Below, piece by piece: positions 18,687 through 27,938 of a DNA stretch of 64,000 nt (positions are counted from its first letter, which is position 1; every line of letters begins with the position of its first letter). The notes under the pieces are model-generated. The model ran no database searches and was not told the DNA's origin. It saw nothing but the letters and a program-made list of their open reading frames with translations. Made by a program: the position numbers and the translations under genes. The stretch lies in assembly GCA_022820805.1 (NCBI GenBank), contig JAJEEV010000027.1:62001-126000 (forward strand), read 5' to 3'. The DNA comes from Acidimicrobiia bacterium (lineage in GTDB: Bacteria; Actinomycetota; Acidimicrobiia; Acidimicrobiales; Aldehydirespiratoraceae).

Positions 18687-19511
18687 ATGGCCGGGCTCAC
18701 CAAGTTGCGGCGTATTGCTGTAGTCACGCTCATTGTGATCGCGGTCGGAACGCTGGCGGCAACCGCGGTAGCTCAGAGCCAGCGATTCTCCGACGTGCCA
18801 CCGGACCATCGAGCCTACGAAGCCGTGGAATGGGCCGCGGATGTCGGGCTGACGCTCGGCTATGACGACGGCACGTTCAAACCCGAACGACCGCTCAGCA
18901 AACGCCATGCGGTGGTGTTCATGGAGCGCTACTACGACACCATCCTCGGAGCCGACGAGTCACAGGACTTCACCCGAGGCGACATGATGCTGTTGTTGAA
19001 GGCCATCAATGACGCATCCACCGCCGAACTTTCAGCATGGACCGTCGACCGCGACGGAGATTGGACAATCGCCGAGACGTCCAACGAAGCGGGGTTCTTC
19101 CTGCAAGGCCGCTGCGCTGATACCGGAAGATGGAATATCCGCCTAGGACATGAAGATCCCGACTTCTCGTTCGTGGAGAATCCCGCCTCTACCAACCCCT
19201 TTGATCGCATCTTGACCGTCTATTGGCAGTTCGGGTCCAAAGCAAGGCGTCTCCTGTTCGATGCATTGATCAGTCGCCCCTCTTCGAACGGACAGCCATC
19301 TACGGCATCCAACCTTGTCTCCGTCTCAGGTGATGTCTTCGACTCAGACTTGCCTGGTCAAGAACGATTTCTTCGAGACGCCCGGCAGGACACATCCGGC
19401 GCCCTCGTCGTATCCACGTCAGACGGTGACCTAGAGTACGAGTTCTCATTTGATGTAACCGGTCCCGAGTTCGTAGACACGATCCAGGTATGCGTGGACA
19501 AGCAGGCATGA
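18687..19511 (+). CDS. Secreted protein with an N-terminal SLH domain
   Basis: The 274-residue protein has a signal peptide (KLRRIAVVTLIVIAVGTLAATAVAQS, cleavage near residue 30). An S-layer-homology repeat follows at about 32-90 (FSDVPPDHRAYEAVEWAADVGLTLGYDDGTFKPERPLSKRHAVVFM). The remaining ~180 residues are an unassigned beta-rich domain with two cysteines (GRCADTG and VCVDKQA at the very end) that could pair outside the cell. SLH domains anchor proteins to cell-wall polymers, so this is probably a surface protein. The start follows AGGAGG. Confidence 0.72.
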   Translation: MAGLTKLRRIAVVTLIVIAVGTLAATAVAQSQRFSDVPPDHRAYEAVEWAADVGLTLGYDDGTFKPERPLSKRHAVVFMERYYDTILGADESQDFTRGDMMLLLKAINDASTAELSAWTVDRDGDWTIAETSNEAGFFLQGRCADTGRWNIRLGHEDPDFSFVENPASTNPFDRILTVYWQFGSKARRLLFDALISRPSSNGQPSTASNLVSVSGDVFDSDLPGQERFLRDARQDTSGALVVSTSDGDLEYEFSFDVTGPEFVDTIQVCVDKQA

Positions 19512-19733
19512 CTCTCAGACGCGCAACCGGTCGCGTTACCGCACCGCACGACGGTCATTGGCGACAGCTAAGCATCGGCGGGATACAAGTTCGGCTCCAA
19601 CGGCCTCCACGTCAGGCGTCAAGGTGCGAGCCATGAACTCGATGACAACACGGGGATCCAGCGACCACCGCGTGCATCATCGATGTCGGATGACTCTCGC
19701 TACCACGTCCGCTGCTGCCCTCCGCCACTTGTC

Positions 19734-20525
19734 ATGAGCGCCATCGGCATGGGGTCGCCGTCAAGCCTTGACGCCGTGGTATCGGGGGCGTGGCGCTCGT
19801 TCGAGCGGGCTGCCGTGTTGGGGGCGCGGGTCTCGCCGGCAGTGCCGGTCCTGTTCTTCGGCGATGTCGCCGCCTACTCGGTATCGCCGTTGCGTGTGGT
19901 GACTGTTGGCTTGAATCCGTCGTTGAGGGAGTTCCCCTTATCGGATCCGTTCCAGCGGTTTCCGCTGGCGGTGGACACCGGTCATCAGGATCTCGGCCGG
20001 TATCTCGAAGCCTTGGCTGCGTACTTCCGCACGAATCCCTATGACAAGTGGTTTGGGAGTCTTGAGCCGCTGCTCAACGGGATGGGCGCCAGCTTCTACG
20101 ACCGAGAGTCCTCAACGGTGCTTCACACCGACATTTGCTCACCGGTGGCCACTGATCCCACATGGAGCCGCCTCAGCGAGGCCGACCGGGCGGTACTGGT
20201 GGCCGACGGAGTCCCGCTGTGGCACGAACTGCTGGAGATACTGCAGCCCAACGTCGTGGTGTTATCGGTAGCGAGACAGCACCTAGCCCGCATCGACTTC
20301 GACAAGCTTGCACCGTGGGAGTCCATCCACTGCTTTGACTACACCGCGGATGGCGCGCTTCGCGACAGGCCCTACGAAGTCGATGGCTGTTGGCATGCAG
20401 TCGGCGGCGAGCCGTCGTTGTTCGTGTTCTGCCCCGCGAGCCAGACCCCGCTCGGTTCGATCACCAAGATACAAAGACGCGAACTGGGCTCGATCCTGGC
20501 AGACACCCATCTGCGTGGCTGGTAG
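19734..20525 (+). CDS. Unrecognised protein, possibly uracil-DNA-glycosylase-like fold
   Basis: I do not recognise this protein with confidence. Starting at ATG 19734 it has 263 residues (ATG 19683 is also possible). The segment RVVTVGLNPSLREFPLSD resembles the first active-site loop of the uracil-DNA glycosylase superfamily. PNVVVLSVARQHL and FVFCPASQTPLGS sit where later strands of that fold would lie. There is no signal peptide. It stands alone in the apparently less GC-rich island, 220 bases behind the SLH gene. A base-excision or nucleic-acid role is only a suggestion. Confidence 0.5.
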   Translation: MSAIGMGSPSSLDAVVSGAWRSFERAAVLGARVSPAVPVLFFGDVAAYSVSPLRVVTVGLNPSLREFPLSDPFQRFPLAVDTGHQDLGRYLEALAAYFRTNPYDKWFGSLEPLLNGMGASFYDRESSTVLHTDICSPVATDPTWSRLSEADRAVLVADGVPLWHELLEILQPNVVVLSVARQHLARIDFDKLAPWESIHCFDYTADGALRDRPYEVDGCWHAVGGEPSLFVFCPASQTPLGSITKIQRRELGSILADTHLRGW

Positions 20526-20653
20526 CCGCTATCCGCCCGCGCATACGCCCAGTCTCCGACCAAAGGCGGCGAGCGACGGTCGGGGCCCCCTCACAGGCGT
20601 CCGTTCGTGTGATGTCCTTGGCGCGTGATACGGGTGGGGCTGGGCGACGACGA

Positions 20654-22486
20654 TCAAGTGATTTGGACGGTGTGGTGGAGGCGCTCCAGGGCGGCGGCTG
20701 CGTCGATGCCGTCGTGCCAGATCTCGTCGACACCGGCTGATCGCAACGCTGAGACGAGTTCGGCGGGGGTGCCGGGGTCGCAGACCAGGGCCAGGAAGGC
20801 CGCTCCGGCCTCGGACAGGGCGCTGGCCGTGGCCGGGCCGCGCAGGCGGTACATGTCGTCGGTGCCGGTGATGACGGCCGCGGTCAGGCCCGAGGCCGCG
20901 AAGTCGGCCGCCGCGGCGACCGGCGAATCCACACCGGCCGCGCCCCGGGCCTCGATCCCGCCCGCGGCCAGCAGGTTCTGGGCCCAGGCGCTGCGGACCG
21001 AGTGGTCCGAGGCCGATCCCAGGGCCGCCACCCACACTGCAGGCTGATCTCCGGTGAGGGCCCGGTGGCGGTCAGCGGCGTCCCGAAGGCCCTCGAAGGG
21101 CTCGGCCAGTCGCCGGATCGGCAGACCAGCGGTGCCCGGACCGGCACCGGAATCGTCGGCGACCGGCAAGGCGGGTTCGTCGAGCAGGGGGAACTCGCTC
21201 ACCCCGGTGAGCGGCTCTCTCCGGGTTCTCAGCGCTCCCAGACGGGACCGCCAACTCTCCTCGCAGGCGGCGGTCAACGCGCCGCGGTCGATCGCGGCCT
21301 CGATCCCGCCAGACGCCTCCACGTCCTGCAGCACCCGCCAGCCCTCCGAGGCCAGCTCCTCGGTAAGCGACTCCACGTAGAACGATCCGCCCGCGGGATC
21401 GGCGGCCCGGGCCAAGTGCGACTCCTCCAGCAGCAGCAGCTGGGTGTTGCGGGCCAGCCGGCGACCCAGAGCTTCGTCGGCACCAGCGGGTCCCGACGCG
21501 TGGTCGAACGGCAACACGGTCACCGCGTCGGCGCCGGCGACGCCCGCAGCCAGCGCGGCAGAGGCACCCCGCAGCAGGTTGACCCACGGATCCCGCCGGC
21601 TGTACAGGTGGGTCGCAGTGACCGCGTGCTGGTACTGGCGGGCCGCATGCGCCGAACCGCCGCTGGCCGTCACCACCCGCTCCCACATCACCCGGGCTGC
21701 TCGCAGCCCCGCGATGGTGACGAACTGGTCGGCGGTCGCCGCCAGCCGGAACCCGACCAGCCCGGCCGCGGCATCCACCGAGGCGCCTGCCTCGACCAGC
21801 GCCCGCAGGTACGCCACTCCCGTCGCGGTGGCCCAGCCCAGAGCCTGGGCCTCGGTCGCGCCGGCATCGGCGTAGCGGACGGCGTCGACACAGAAGGCCA
21901 TGACGCCTCCTCCGAGCGAGCCGGAAGCGGCCGTCCGCGCCGCCCAGGGAGCTCCGGAGTCACACTCAGCCCTGCCGCCGCGGCGGGCCCACTCCCCGAT
22001 CGGATCGAGGCCGAAGGTGCTTCCGGCTGCGAGCGGGCTGCCCCGCCGGGCCGCCAGCGCACCGAGGGCCTCGGCCGCGGCCACATCGGCGTGCGGCGCC
22101 AGCGCCACCGGAGTCTGACCCACATCGACTCCGGCCAGCATTGCGTCAAGCCCGCTGCCGCCGGACCCGTCGCCCAACGCGAGTTCGATGGAGGTCGCCC
22201 CGCCGACGAGATCGTCGTCGATCGATCGCCGCAGACCGTCCACTGCCTCACCGTCTGCGCCGTCAGCGAGACGGTGCCAGGCACGGACATCCCAGCCTCG
22301 CTCAGCCCGGGCCGGGTCCGCGTCTCGAACGGCTGCGGGGGGCGGGGGGCCGTCGGTGTAGAGCGGCTGTATCTCTATGCCGTCGCGGGTCGAGCCGAGC
22401 AGCTCGTCGATGCCCCGGCCTCGCAGCGTCCGCTCGACCAGGGCCGTCCAGTCGTCTCCGACCGGCTGCCCGCCGCCGGGAGTCAT
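20654..22486 (-). CDS. mutA: Methylmalonyl-CoA mutase small subunit
   Basis: From ATG 22486 the protein has 610 residues and matches the mutase barrel: WDVRAWHRL, SFYVESLTEELA near residue 385, and the barrel strand YADAGATEAQALGWATATG. The C-terminal cobalamin-domain fold is present (AALGSASDHSVRSAWAQNLLAAGGIEA), but the B12-binding D-x-H-x-x-G signature is not. That is the hallmark of the non-catalytic small subunit of the heterodimeric enzyme. No large subunit lies in the window. The start overlaps the preceding gene's stop (TGATG), so the two are coupled. A longer start at 22528 exists but is less likely. Confidence 0.85.
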   Translation of the reverse strand: MTPGGGQPVGDDWTALVERTLRGRGIDELLGSTRDGIEIQPLYTDGPPPPAAVRDADPARAERGWDVRAWHRLADGADGEAVDGLRRSIDDDLVGGATSIELALGDGSGGSGLDAMLAGVDVGQTPVALAPHADVAAAEALGALAARRGSPLAAGSTFGLDPIGEWARRGGRAECDSGAPWAARTAASGSLGGGVMAFCVDAVRYADAGATEAQALGWATATGVAYLRALVEAGASVDAAAGLVGFRLAATADQFVTIAGLRAARVMWERVVTASGGSAHAARQYQHAVTATHLYSRRDPWVNLLRGASAALAAGVAGADAVTVLPFDHASGPAGADEALGRRLARNTQLLLLEESHLARAADPAGGSFYVESLTEELASEGWRVLQDVEASGGIEAAIDRGALTAACEESWRSRLGALRTRREPLTGVSEFPLLDEPALPVADDSGAGPGTAGLPIRRLAEPFEGLRDAADRHRALTGDQPAVWVAALGSASDHSVRSAWAQNLLAAGGIEARGAAGVDSPVAAAADFAASGLTAAVITGTDDMYRLRGPATASALSEAGAAFLALVCDPGTPAELVSALRSAGVDEIWHDGIDAAAALERLHHTVQIT

Positions 22487-23283
22487 CACATTGTGAAGCG
22501 CAGGCTCCGGGCTGCGTGCTCGCCCCATTGCGCGTCACCGCTCCAGGAGATGGAGCCGTCATCGATCTTGGACTGGGGGTCGATGCGGCCGCAGGCCAGC
22601 ATGATGAACGTCGTCGAGTCCGCGGCCAGCACCACATCGGGCTCCGGCAGCGACGCCGGATCGACTGCCTTGGCCCTGCCGTTCACCTTCACCGCGATCT
22701 GTCGCTGGACCGGTCCGGTGATGTCGGCCCGCAGGCTCATGCCGTCAGGCAGCCCGACCTTCTTGCCCATGATGAAACCGATCGAGCCCTCAACCTGATC
22801 GAGGGTCATCTCCGCGGCCGGCCCGCTGTCGTCGGTGGCGCGCCCCAGCGGGATGGTGCAGTCGCGCACGTGGACCCACATGTCGAAGATCCGGATCCCC
22901 AGGAAGCCGCCGTAGCTCTGCACCCCCACCGGCGTCCACGACGGCCTCTCGATGTCCTCATCGCCCAGGGCGGCCAGCTCGGAGCGGCGGGCATCGAAGA
23001 TCTCCGCTACCCGCTCCCCGAAGGCGTCAGAGGACATGGCGGCGGAGGCCTCGGTCAGCGCAATCATCTTCTGGAAGGGCGGCATGTTGTCGGTGCTGAC
23101 CTCCCAGCCCGAGATCACATCCTCCACGCCGACGGCGTGACCGATGGCCTGGCGGGCCGTCCAGTCCGGACACAGCGACTGGACGGTCCACTCGTCGTCG
23201 GAGAGGTCGGCGCACAATCCCAGAATCTCGGTGAAGCATGCCTCTGTGGTGTTGATCAGGTGCTGGCGGGAGTAAGAATGCAT
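22486..23283 (-). CDS. Maleylpyruvate isomerase family (mycothiol/DinB-like) protein
   Basis: The 265-residue protein begins MHSYSRQHLINTTEACFTEI and carries the LSDDEWTVQSLCPDWTARQAIGHAVGVEDV pattern of the DinB-like four-helix domain in mycothiol-dependent maleylpyruvate isomerases. The helix with the metal-site His is included, and a small C-terminal SCP2-like part ends GEHAARSLRFTM. The reaction is unknown; such proteins use mycothiol or serve as transferases. Its stop overlaps the mutA start. It is divergent from the acyl-CoA dehydrogenase with a 55-base gap. Confidence 0.78.
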   Translation of the reverse strand: MHSYSRQHLINTTEACFTEILGLCADLSDDEWTVQSLCPDWTARQAIGHAVGVEDVISGWEVSTDNMPPFQKMIALTEASAAMSSDAFGERVAEIFDARRSELAALGDEDIERPSWTPVGVQSYGGFLGIRIFDMWVHVRDCTIPLGRATDDSGPAAEMTLDQVEGSIGFIMGKKVGLPDGMSLRADITGPVQRQIAVKVNGRAKAVDPASLPEPDVVLAADSTTFIMLACGRIDPQSKIDDGSISWSGDAQWGEHAARSLRFTM

Positions 23284-23338
23284 GGGCCAAGCATGACGCC
23301 GACCGGGCCTTGACCGCAACGTCCTCCGGAGAATCAAC

Positions 23339-24565
23339 ATGACCGCCACCGAAGTCCCCCCCGACACCGACGAGCAGACCCGCATCGCCACCGAGGCTGT
23401 GGACGCCCTTCTGGCCGCGCACGACCCGGCCGCCGAGAGCCTCGTCGAGTTCCGGGGCCACCAGTTCGACGCCGGGCTGGCCTGGGTGCACCATCCGCCC
23501 GGCTTCGGCGGCCTCGGCCTGTCCCGGCGGATGCAGCGCGTGGTGGATCGCCAGCTGCGGGCCGCGGGAGCCCAGCCCGCCGACCCGTCCACCTTCTTCC
23601 TGATGCTGATCGGCCCGACTATCCTCACCCACGGCACCGACGAGCAGAAGCGCCGCTACCTGAGGCCCATGTTCACCGGGGAGGAGCGCTGGTGCCAGCT
23701 CTTCAGCGAGCCCGGCTCCGGATCGGACTTCGCCGGGCTCGGCACTAAGGCCGAACGCGATGGCGACGAGTGGGTCGTCAACGGCCAGAAGGTGTGGAAC
23801 ACCCTGGCCCACGTGGCCGACCTCGGCATGCTGGTGGCCCGCTCCAACCCGGAGCTGCCCAAGCACAAGGGCCTGACCTACTTCGCCCTGGACATGCACG
23901 CTCCCGGCGTGGAGGTGCGTCCGCTTCGCCAGATCACCGGCGAGGCCGAGTTCAACGAGGTGTACATGACCGACGTGCGGGTGCCCGACTCGGCCCGCAT
24001 AGGGGCCGTGGGCGAGGGCTGGCGGGTGGCGCTCACCACGCTGATGAACGAGCGGACTGCCATCGGCGGCGCGGTGGGCGGCGCCACCACCGCCCAGCAG
24101 GGGCCCTTGGGCAACCTGATGGAGGCCTACCGCAACATGGACCCGTCCGTGCGCACCAAGGCCCACCGCGACGAGGTGATGCAGCTCTGGGTGCGGGGCG
24201 AGGCACTCAGGCTCACCAACGTGCGGGCCGCCCAGAACGCCCGGTCCGGCAACCCCGGACCCGAGGGCTCGGTCCCCAAGCTGATGCTGGCCGAGTTCAA
24301 CAAGGAGCTCACCGCCAAGGTGCTCGACCTCGAGGGGCCGGCCGCGATGGTGGACTACGACTACGAGTTCCGCCGGCCCACCGCGGTGTCGCTCGACGGC
24401 AAGTTCGGCGACACCCACCACGGATTCCTGCGGGCCCGGGCCAACTCCATCGAGGGCGGCACCAGCGAGATCATGCGCAACATCCTCGGCGAGCAGGTGC
24501 TGGGCCTGCCCGGCGAGCCCAGGGTGGACAAGGAGATCCCCTGGCGCGACGTGCCCCGCAACTAG
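23339..24565 (+). CDS. Acyl-CoA dehydrogenase
   Basis: The 408-residue protein has the acyl-CoA dehydrogenase order of motifs: WCQLFSEPGSGSDFAGLGTKAERDGDEWVVNGQKVW in the middle beta domain and the C-terminal NSIEGGTSEIMRNILGEQVLGLP. The Glu of IEGG lies at the usual catalytic-base position of one family branch. It uses FAD to introduce a double bond into an acyl-CoA and passes electrons to ETF. A CTCCGGAG ribosome site precedes the ATG. An amidohydrolase gene follows after 35 bases, probably in the same operon. Confidence 0.9.
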   Translation: MTATEVPPDTDEQTRIATEAVDALLAAHDPAAESLVEFRGHQFDAGLAWVHHPPGFGGLGLSRRMQRVVDRQLRAAGAQPADPSTFFLMLIGPTILTHGTDEQKRRYLRPMFTGEERWCQLFSEPGSGSDFAGLGTKAERDGDEWVVNGQKVWNTLAHVADLGMLVARSNPELPKHKGLTYFALDMHAPGVEVRPLRQITGEAEFNEVYMTDVRVPDSARIGAVGEGWRVALTTLMNERTAIGGAVGGATTAQQGPLGNLMEAYRNMDPSVRTKAHRDEVMQLWVRGEALRLTNVRAAQNARSGNPGPEGSVPKLMLAEFNKELTAKVLDLEGPAAMVDYDYEFRRPTAVSLDGKFGDTHHGFLRARANSIEGGTSEIMRNILGEQVLGLPGEPRVDKEIPWRDVPRN

Positions 24566-24600
24566 AGGCCGAGCCAGCCGGCGACGAACGGAGCGACACC

Positions 24601-25461
24601 ATGGCAATGCCCGCCGATGTGGGGATCGTCGACACGATGATCGGCTTTCCCGCCAACGACTTCGAGCACTACGAGTTCATCCGCAAGCAGCTCAAGGACA
24701 GCGAGTCGGCCGAGTTCGACTTCCCGGTGGAGTACATGTTCAAGGGCGTGCCCAAGGAGAAGTACGGCGCGACCGACCCGATAGGGCTGACCCTCGGTGA
24801 AATGGACGCCTACGGCGTGGAGTGGGGCCTGATCGGCTGCGAGGGCGAGGTCAACCGCAAGGCCCTGGCCGACCACCCCGACCGGTTCGTAGCCACCTGC
24901 CAGATCGACGCCAACGACATCATGGGCGCAGTGCGCAAGATCCGCCACTGCAAGGAGACCTACGACATCCGGGCGGTGGGCACCTTCCCGGCCGGGTGCT
25001 TCCCCCAGATCCCGATCGACGACGCCAAGTGGTACCCGGTGTACGCCACCTGCTGCGACCTCGACATCCCCGTCTTCGTCTGTGCGGGCGTTCCCGGCCC
25101 GCGCCTTCCCATGGACTGCCAGCACGTGGAGCGCATCGACCGGGTGATGTACGACTTCCCCGAGCTGACGCTGGTCACCCGCCACGGCTGCGAGCCCTGG
25201 GAGGCCCTGGCCGTGAAGCTGATGCTGAAGTGGCCCGGACTGCACTACTCCACCTCGGCGTTCGCGCCCAAGCACTACCCCCAGGCCATCATCGACTACG
25301 CCAACACCCGGGGCGCCGACAAGGTGATGTACGCCGGCTACTTCCCGATGGGCCTGTCGCTTCAGCGCATCATGGGCGAGATGCCCAACGTCGGCCTCCG
25401 CGACGAGGTCTGGCCCAAGTTCCTCCGCGAGAACGCGGCCCGGGTCCTGAAGATCACCTAG
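24601..25461 (+). CDS. Amidohydrolase-family protein lacking the N-terminal HxH
   Basis: This 286-residue TIM-barrel protein belongs to the amidohydrolase-2 group by its pattern: IGLTLGEMDAYGVEWGLI, DRFVATCQID, TLVTRHGCEPWE, and KVMYAGYFPMG where the final Asp motif would be. The usual N-terminal D-x-H-x-H metal pair is replaced by VDTMIGFP, and the C-terminal GSD by AGYF. It may therefore bind metal differently or have lost hydrolase activity. It is co-oriented with the acyl-CoA dehydrogenase (35 bases) and the MmcQ-like gene (27 bases). Confidence 0.78.
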   Translation: MAMPADVGIVDTMIGFPANDFEHYEFIRKQLKDSESAEFDFPVEYMFKGVPKEKYGATDPIGLTLGEMDAYGVEWGLIGCEGEVNRKALADHPDRFVATCQIDANDIMGAVRKIRHCKETYDIRAVGTFPAGCFPQIPIDDAKWYPVYATCCDLDIPVFVCAGVPGPRLPMDCQHVERIDRVMYDFPELTLVTRHGCEPWEALAVKLMLKWPGLHYSTSAFAPKHYPQAIIDYANTRGADKVMYAGYFPMGLSLQRIMGEMPNVGLRDEVWPKFLRENAARVLKIT

Positions 25462-25488
25462 CACCGCACTGCGGCCAGGCCACCGCCG

Positions 25489-25857
25489 ATGATCACCTTC
25501 GACGACGTCCGGCGGCTCGGGATGCAGCTGCCCGAGGTGACCGAGTCGACCTGGTACGGCACGCCCGGGCTGAAGGTCCGCAACAAGGGCTTCTGTCGCC
25601 TGTGGGGCGAGCGGGAGCACCGGCGCGACCAGGTGCACGACACCGAGGTGCTGGTGCTGTTCTGCGAGCTGGAGATGAAGCCGGTCCTGCTGGAGAACCA
25701 TCCCGGCGTGCTGTTCACCGTGCCCCACTACGACGGCCACGGCGCGGTCCTGGTGCGGATGGCCGACGCCGACACCGACGACCTCGCCGACTGGCTCGAG
25801 GACAGCTACCGGCGCGTCGCCCCGCCCACTCTCGTCCGCCAACTCGACGGCGGCTGA
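25489..25857 (+). CDS. MmcQ/YjbR family protein
   Basis: The protein is 122 residues, the normal size for the MmcQ/YjbR fold. It has the family pattern MITFDDVRRLGMQLPEVTESTWYGTPGLKVRNKGFCRLW at the N-terminus and VLFTVPHYDGHGAVLVRM in the middle. It ends with the helix DLADWLEDSYRRVAPPTLVRQL. The fold resembles a double-wing DNA-binding domain, but function is unestablished. It is the third gene of the run beginning with the acyl-CoA dehydrogenase. Confidence 0.82.
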   Translation: MITFDDVRRLGMQLPEVTESTWYGTPGLKVRNKGFCRLWGEREHRRDQVHDTEVLVLFCELEMKPVLLENHPGVLFTVPHYDGHGAVLVRMADADTDDLADWLEDSYRRVAPPTLVRQLDGG

Positions 25858-26040
25858 CATGCTCAGACACGGCATGGTGCATTCGAGAGACCTGCGCGGG
25901 TAACTGCTCTTGACGACGGGCTTCAGCCTTGAGAGGCCGCCCGGCGGTGGAACGGCTCTCGGTGAGGCCAGGAGCGGTCAGATCTGAAGAGTTGTCAAGA
26001 AGCCAAACTAGTTTGTGATCGAACTCAGCTGCAGCGCAGG

Positions 26041-27756
26041 CTATAACTCAAACCGGTGGACAAGAGCTTCGAAGAGCAGTCCGGGTCCGTACTCGACCGC
26101 TGGGCCCCGACTTGAGTCGCTGGTGCGCACCAGAGCATCTCGCTGTACCAGATCCCTCAAGATCGCCGAGGCCCGAGGCGTTCCGACATTGAAGAGGCTC
26201 CGCACGTCTGCGTTCGTGATCCGCCCATGCTCGGACACGTAAGCGACCACCTTCTCCGCTATCTCGCGTCTGGTGTGGCGGCGATGCACCACTGCCGAGG
26301 CAAGTCCAGCAGAGGTGGCACTGCTCAGCCGGTAGCGCAGTCGAGACGCACTCGTGGAGGCGTGAAGCGGCTCGATGAGCGGCGAAGGCCCCTCGGATAT
26401 CCGCCGTAGCGAACTCGCAGCCTGGTCGACCGAACGCTGGAACAAAGGTGCCATGTCGGCCGGCGAAGTGCTGTTGACCTCGCACAGGCGTCTCAGCACG
26501 AGGAGCGCCTCGACATCGTCACGCAGCGGCTCGTCCATAGAAGCGACGAAACGGGCGAAGGCTATGACTGCGCTACCACCAGCCAAAGACACCCGAACCG
26601 AGTCCGCCGACGCCTGATAGGACGGAGGTGGTTTACCTAGACGCAGCATGGATCGGTACATGCGACCTACTCCAGTGCCCAGTTCCTCGATGAGCCCGAG
26701 GCTGCGGAACGCTCGCGCTAGAAGCCGGTTGCGGGGCCTCGAAGCAGCCGTGAGGATGTTGTCGACGGTCACGCCGCTCACCAGAGCCCCGATGGAGGTG
26801 ATGGAGAGCGAATCACCGAAGTGCTCGACGTGCACCGGGTCGGGCAGGTCGAGCCTCCGATGCACGAAAGCATTGGCGAGCGCCTCCCGAACAACGTCGT
26901 CGGGATACCACTGAAGCCGCAGCTGTTGTCCGCTGCGCAGCAACAGAGGATCCCAACCGTTGCGGGCGGCAACGTGCTCAAGCGTTCTGCTGAAGGCTGT
27001 TACGAGTGGCTTCGCCAACCGCTCGCTGGAGTCGACGGGCGATCCGATGCTGGCCCGATGCTGGTAGACGGCAGCATCGGTGCTGCCAGTGCAGAAGAGC
27101 TGCTCTCCCGCAATCAATAGCTCACCGTCATCGGTCGCCAAGCCCATGGCCTTGCAGAGTTCGGGCGCGGAAAGGTCAGCCCAGCGGACTCGCTCGTCTG
27201 TGAGCTGCCGCAGGTGCTGTAGTGCGAGCGCCAATGCAGACGGATCGACCTCGGCCACCGACCGTCCACTGCGGCCTTCCGACGGGTCGCGGCCGGCGCG
27301 CTCGTCGTGGAGCGCGGCGACTTGGTCGGGAGCCAGCGGCAAGCATGACCGCCCGATCCGCCTCGCCACCTTGCCGGCTACGGCATGGACCGTCGCCCCG
27401 ATCGGCACTCCGACCAGCAAGAGTCTCGTGCTGCGGTGGTGGTGCTCCGCGACGGTAACGGTCAGGCCGGGAGTCAACGAGTCGAAGATGTAGCGGCGAA
27501 CCTCATGAATATCGATGGTCGTACCGGAGAGAGCGCCGGGGCCGATGACGGCGTCCTCTACGCCGATTACGACCGTTCCGCCCCGGCTGTTGGCCAGACA
27601 CATCGCGGCCTCGGCCACCTTGCTGAGCGTCTTACGGTGGCCACCGCTCTCCGACTTGAACTCCATCGTCTCCGACTCCAGGTCGCTCGGCCGCTGCCCT
27701 CCATCGATTTGACGCAGGGCGTCCGCAACTTCCGCTGGAGCCGGAATCAAGACCAC
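26041..27756 (-). CDS. Schlafen/AlbA_2-type ATP-binding protein with C-terminal winged helix
   Basis: From GTG 27756 the protein has 571 residues. Residues ~30-125 are an AlbA_2 (Schlafen-like) domain: ESETMEFKSESGG, then CLANSRGGTVVIGVEDA. A GHKL/ATPase-like central part follows (VREALANAFVHRRLDLPDPVHVEHFGDSLSITS). The C-terminal ~60 residues form a helix-turn-helix (ITNADVRSLFNVGTPRASAILRDLVQRDALV). Such proteins are putative transcription regulators and occur in defence neighbourhoods. It stands alone, and its ends are AT-rich relative to the flanks. TTG 27783 is an alternative start, but TACACT seven bases before GTG 27756 favours a leaderless GTG start. Confidence 0.75.
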   Translation of the reverse strand: MVLIPAPAEVADALRQIDGGQRPSDLESETMEFKSESGGHRKTLSKVAEAAMCLANSRGGTVVIGVEDAVIGPGALSGTTIDIHEVRRYIFDSLTPGLTVTVAEHHHRSTRLLLVGVPIGATVHAVAGKVARRIGRSCLPLAPDQVAALHDERAGRDPSEGRSGRSVAEVDPSALALALQHLRQLTDERVRWADLSAPELCKAMGLATDDGELLIAGEQLFCTGSTDAAVYQHRASIGSPVDSSERLAKPLVTAFSRTLEHVAARNGWDPLLLRSGQQLRLQWYPDDVVREALANAFVHRRLDLPDPVHVEHFGDSLSITSIGALVSGVTVDNILTAASRPRNRLLARAFRSLGLIEELGTGVGRMYRSMLRLGKPPPSYQASADSVRVSLAGGSAVIAFARFVASMDEPLRDDVEALLVLRRLCEVNSTSPADMAPLFQRSVDQAASSLRRISEGPSPLIEPLHASTSASRLRYRLSSATSAGLASAVVHRRHTRREIAEKVVAYVSEHGRITNADVRSLFNVGTPRASAILRDLVQRDALVRTSDSSRGPAVEYGPGLLFEALVHRFEL

Positions 27757-27769
27757 GAGTTTTAGTGTA
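27757..27769 (-). promoter_or_regulatory. Leaderless -10 element of the AlbA_2 gene
   Basis: On the minus strand TACACT (27764-27769) lies exactly seven bases before GTG 27756, the spacing typical of leaderless actinobacterial transcripts. No convincing -35 hexamer is seen. Assignment rests on spacing alone. Confidence 0.35.
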
Positions 27770-27938
27770 TCTCTAGTTTGCAATTAAGGCTATAATTCTG
27801 AGAATCCCAGACTAGAACGCCGGACTCGGGGCCCAGATTCCCCGTCGAGGTCAGGGGAGCCGCCGGACGTGCCGATAAGGGTCAGCGATTCCAGCCGGGT
27901 GCCGCTGGCCGAGGCGGTGCAGGTGGGCGGCCGAGCCC

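Noticed and set aside
16600-20525. Island of apparently lower GC as a prophage or integrative element
   Set aside because: No integrase, phage structural gene, tRNA target or flanking att repeat was seen; only the gene content suggests transfer.
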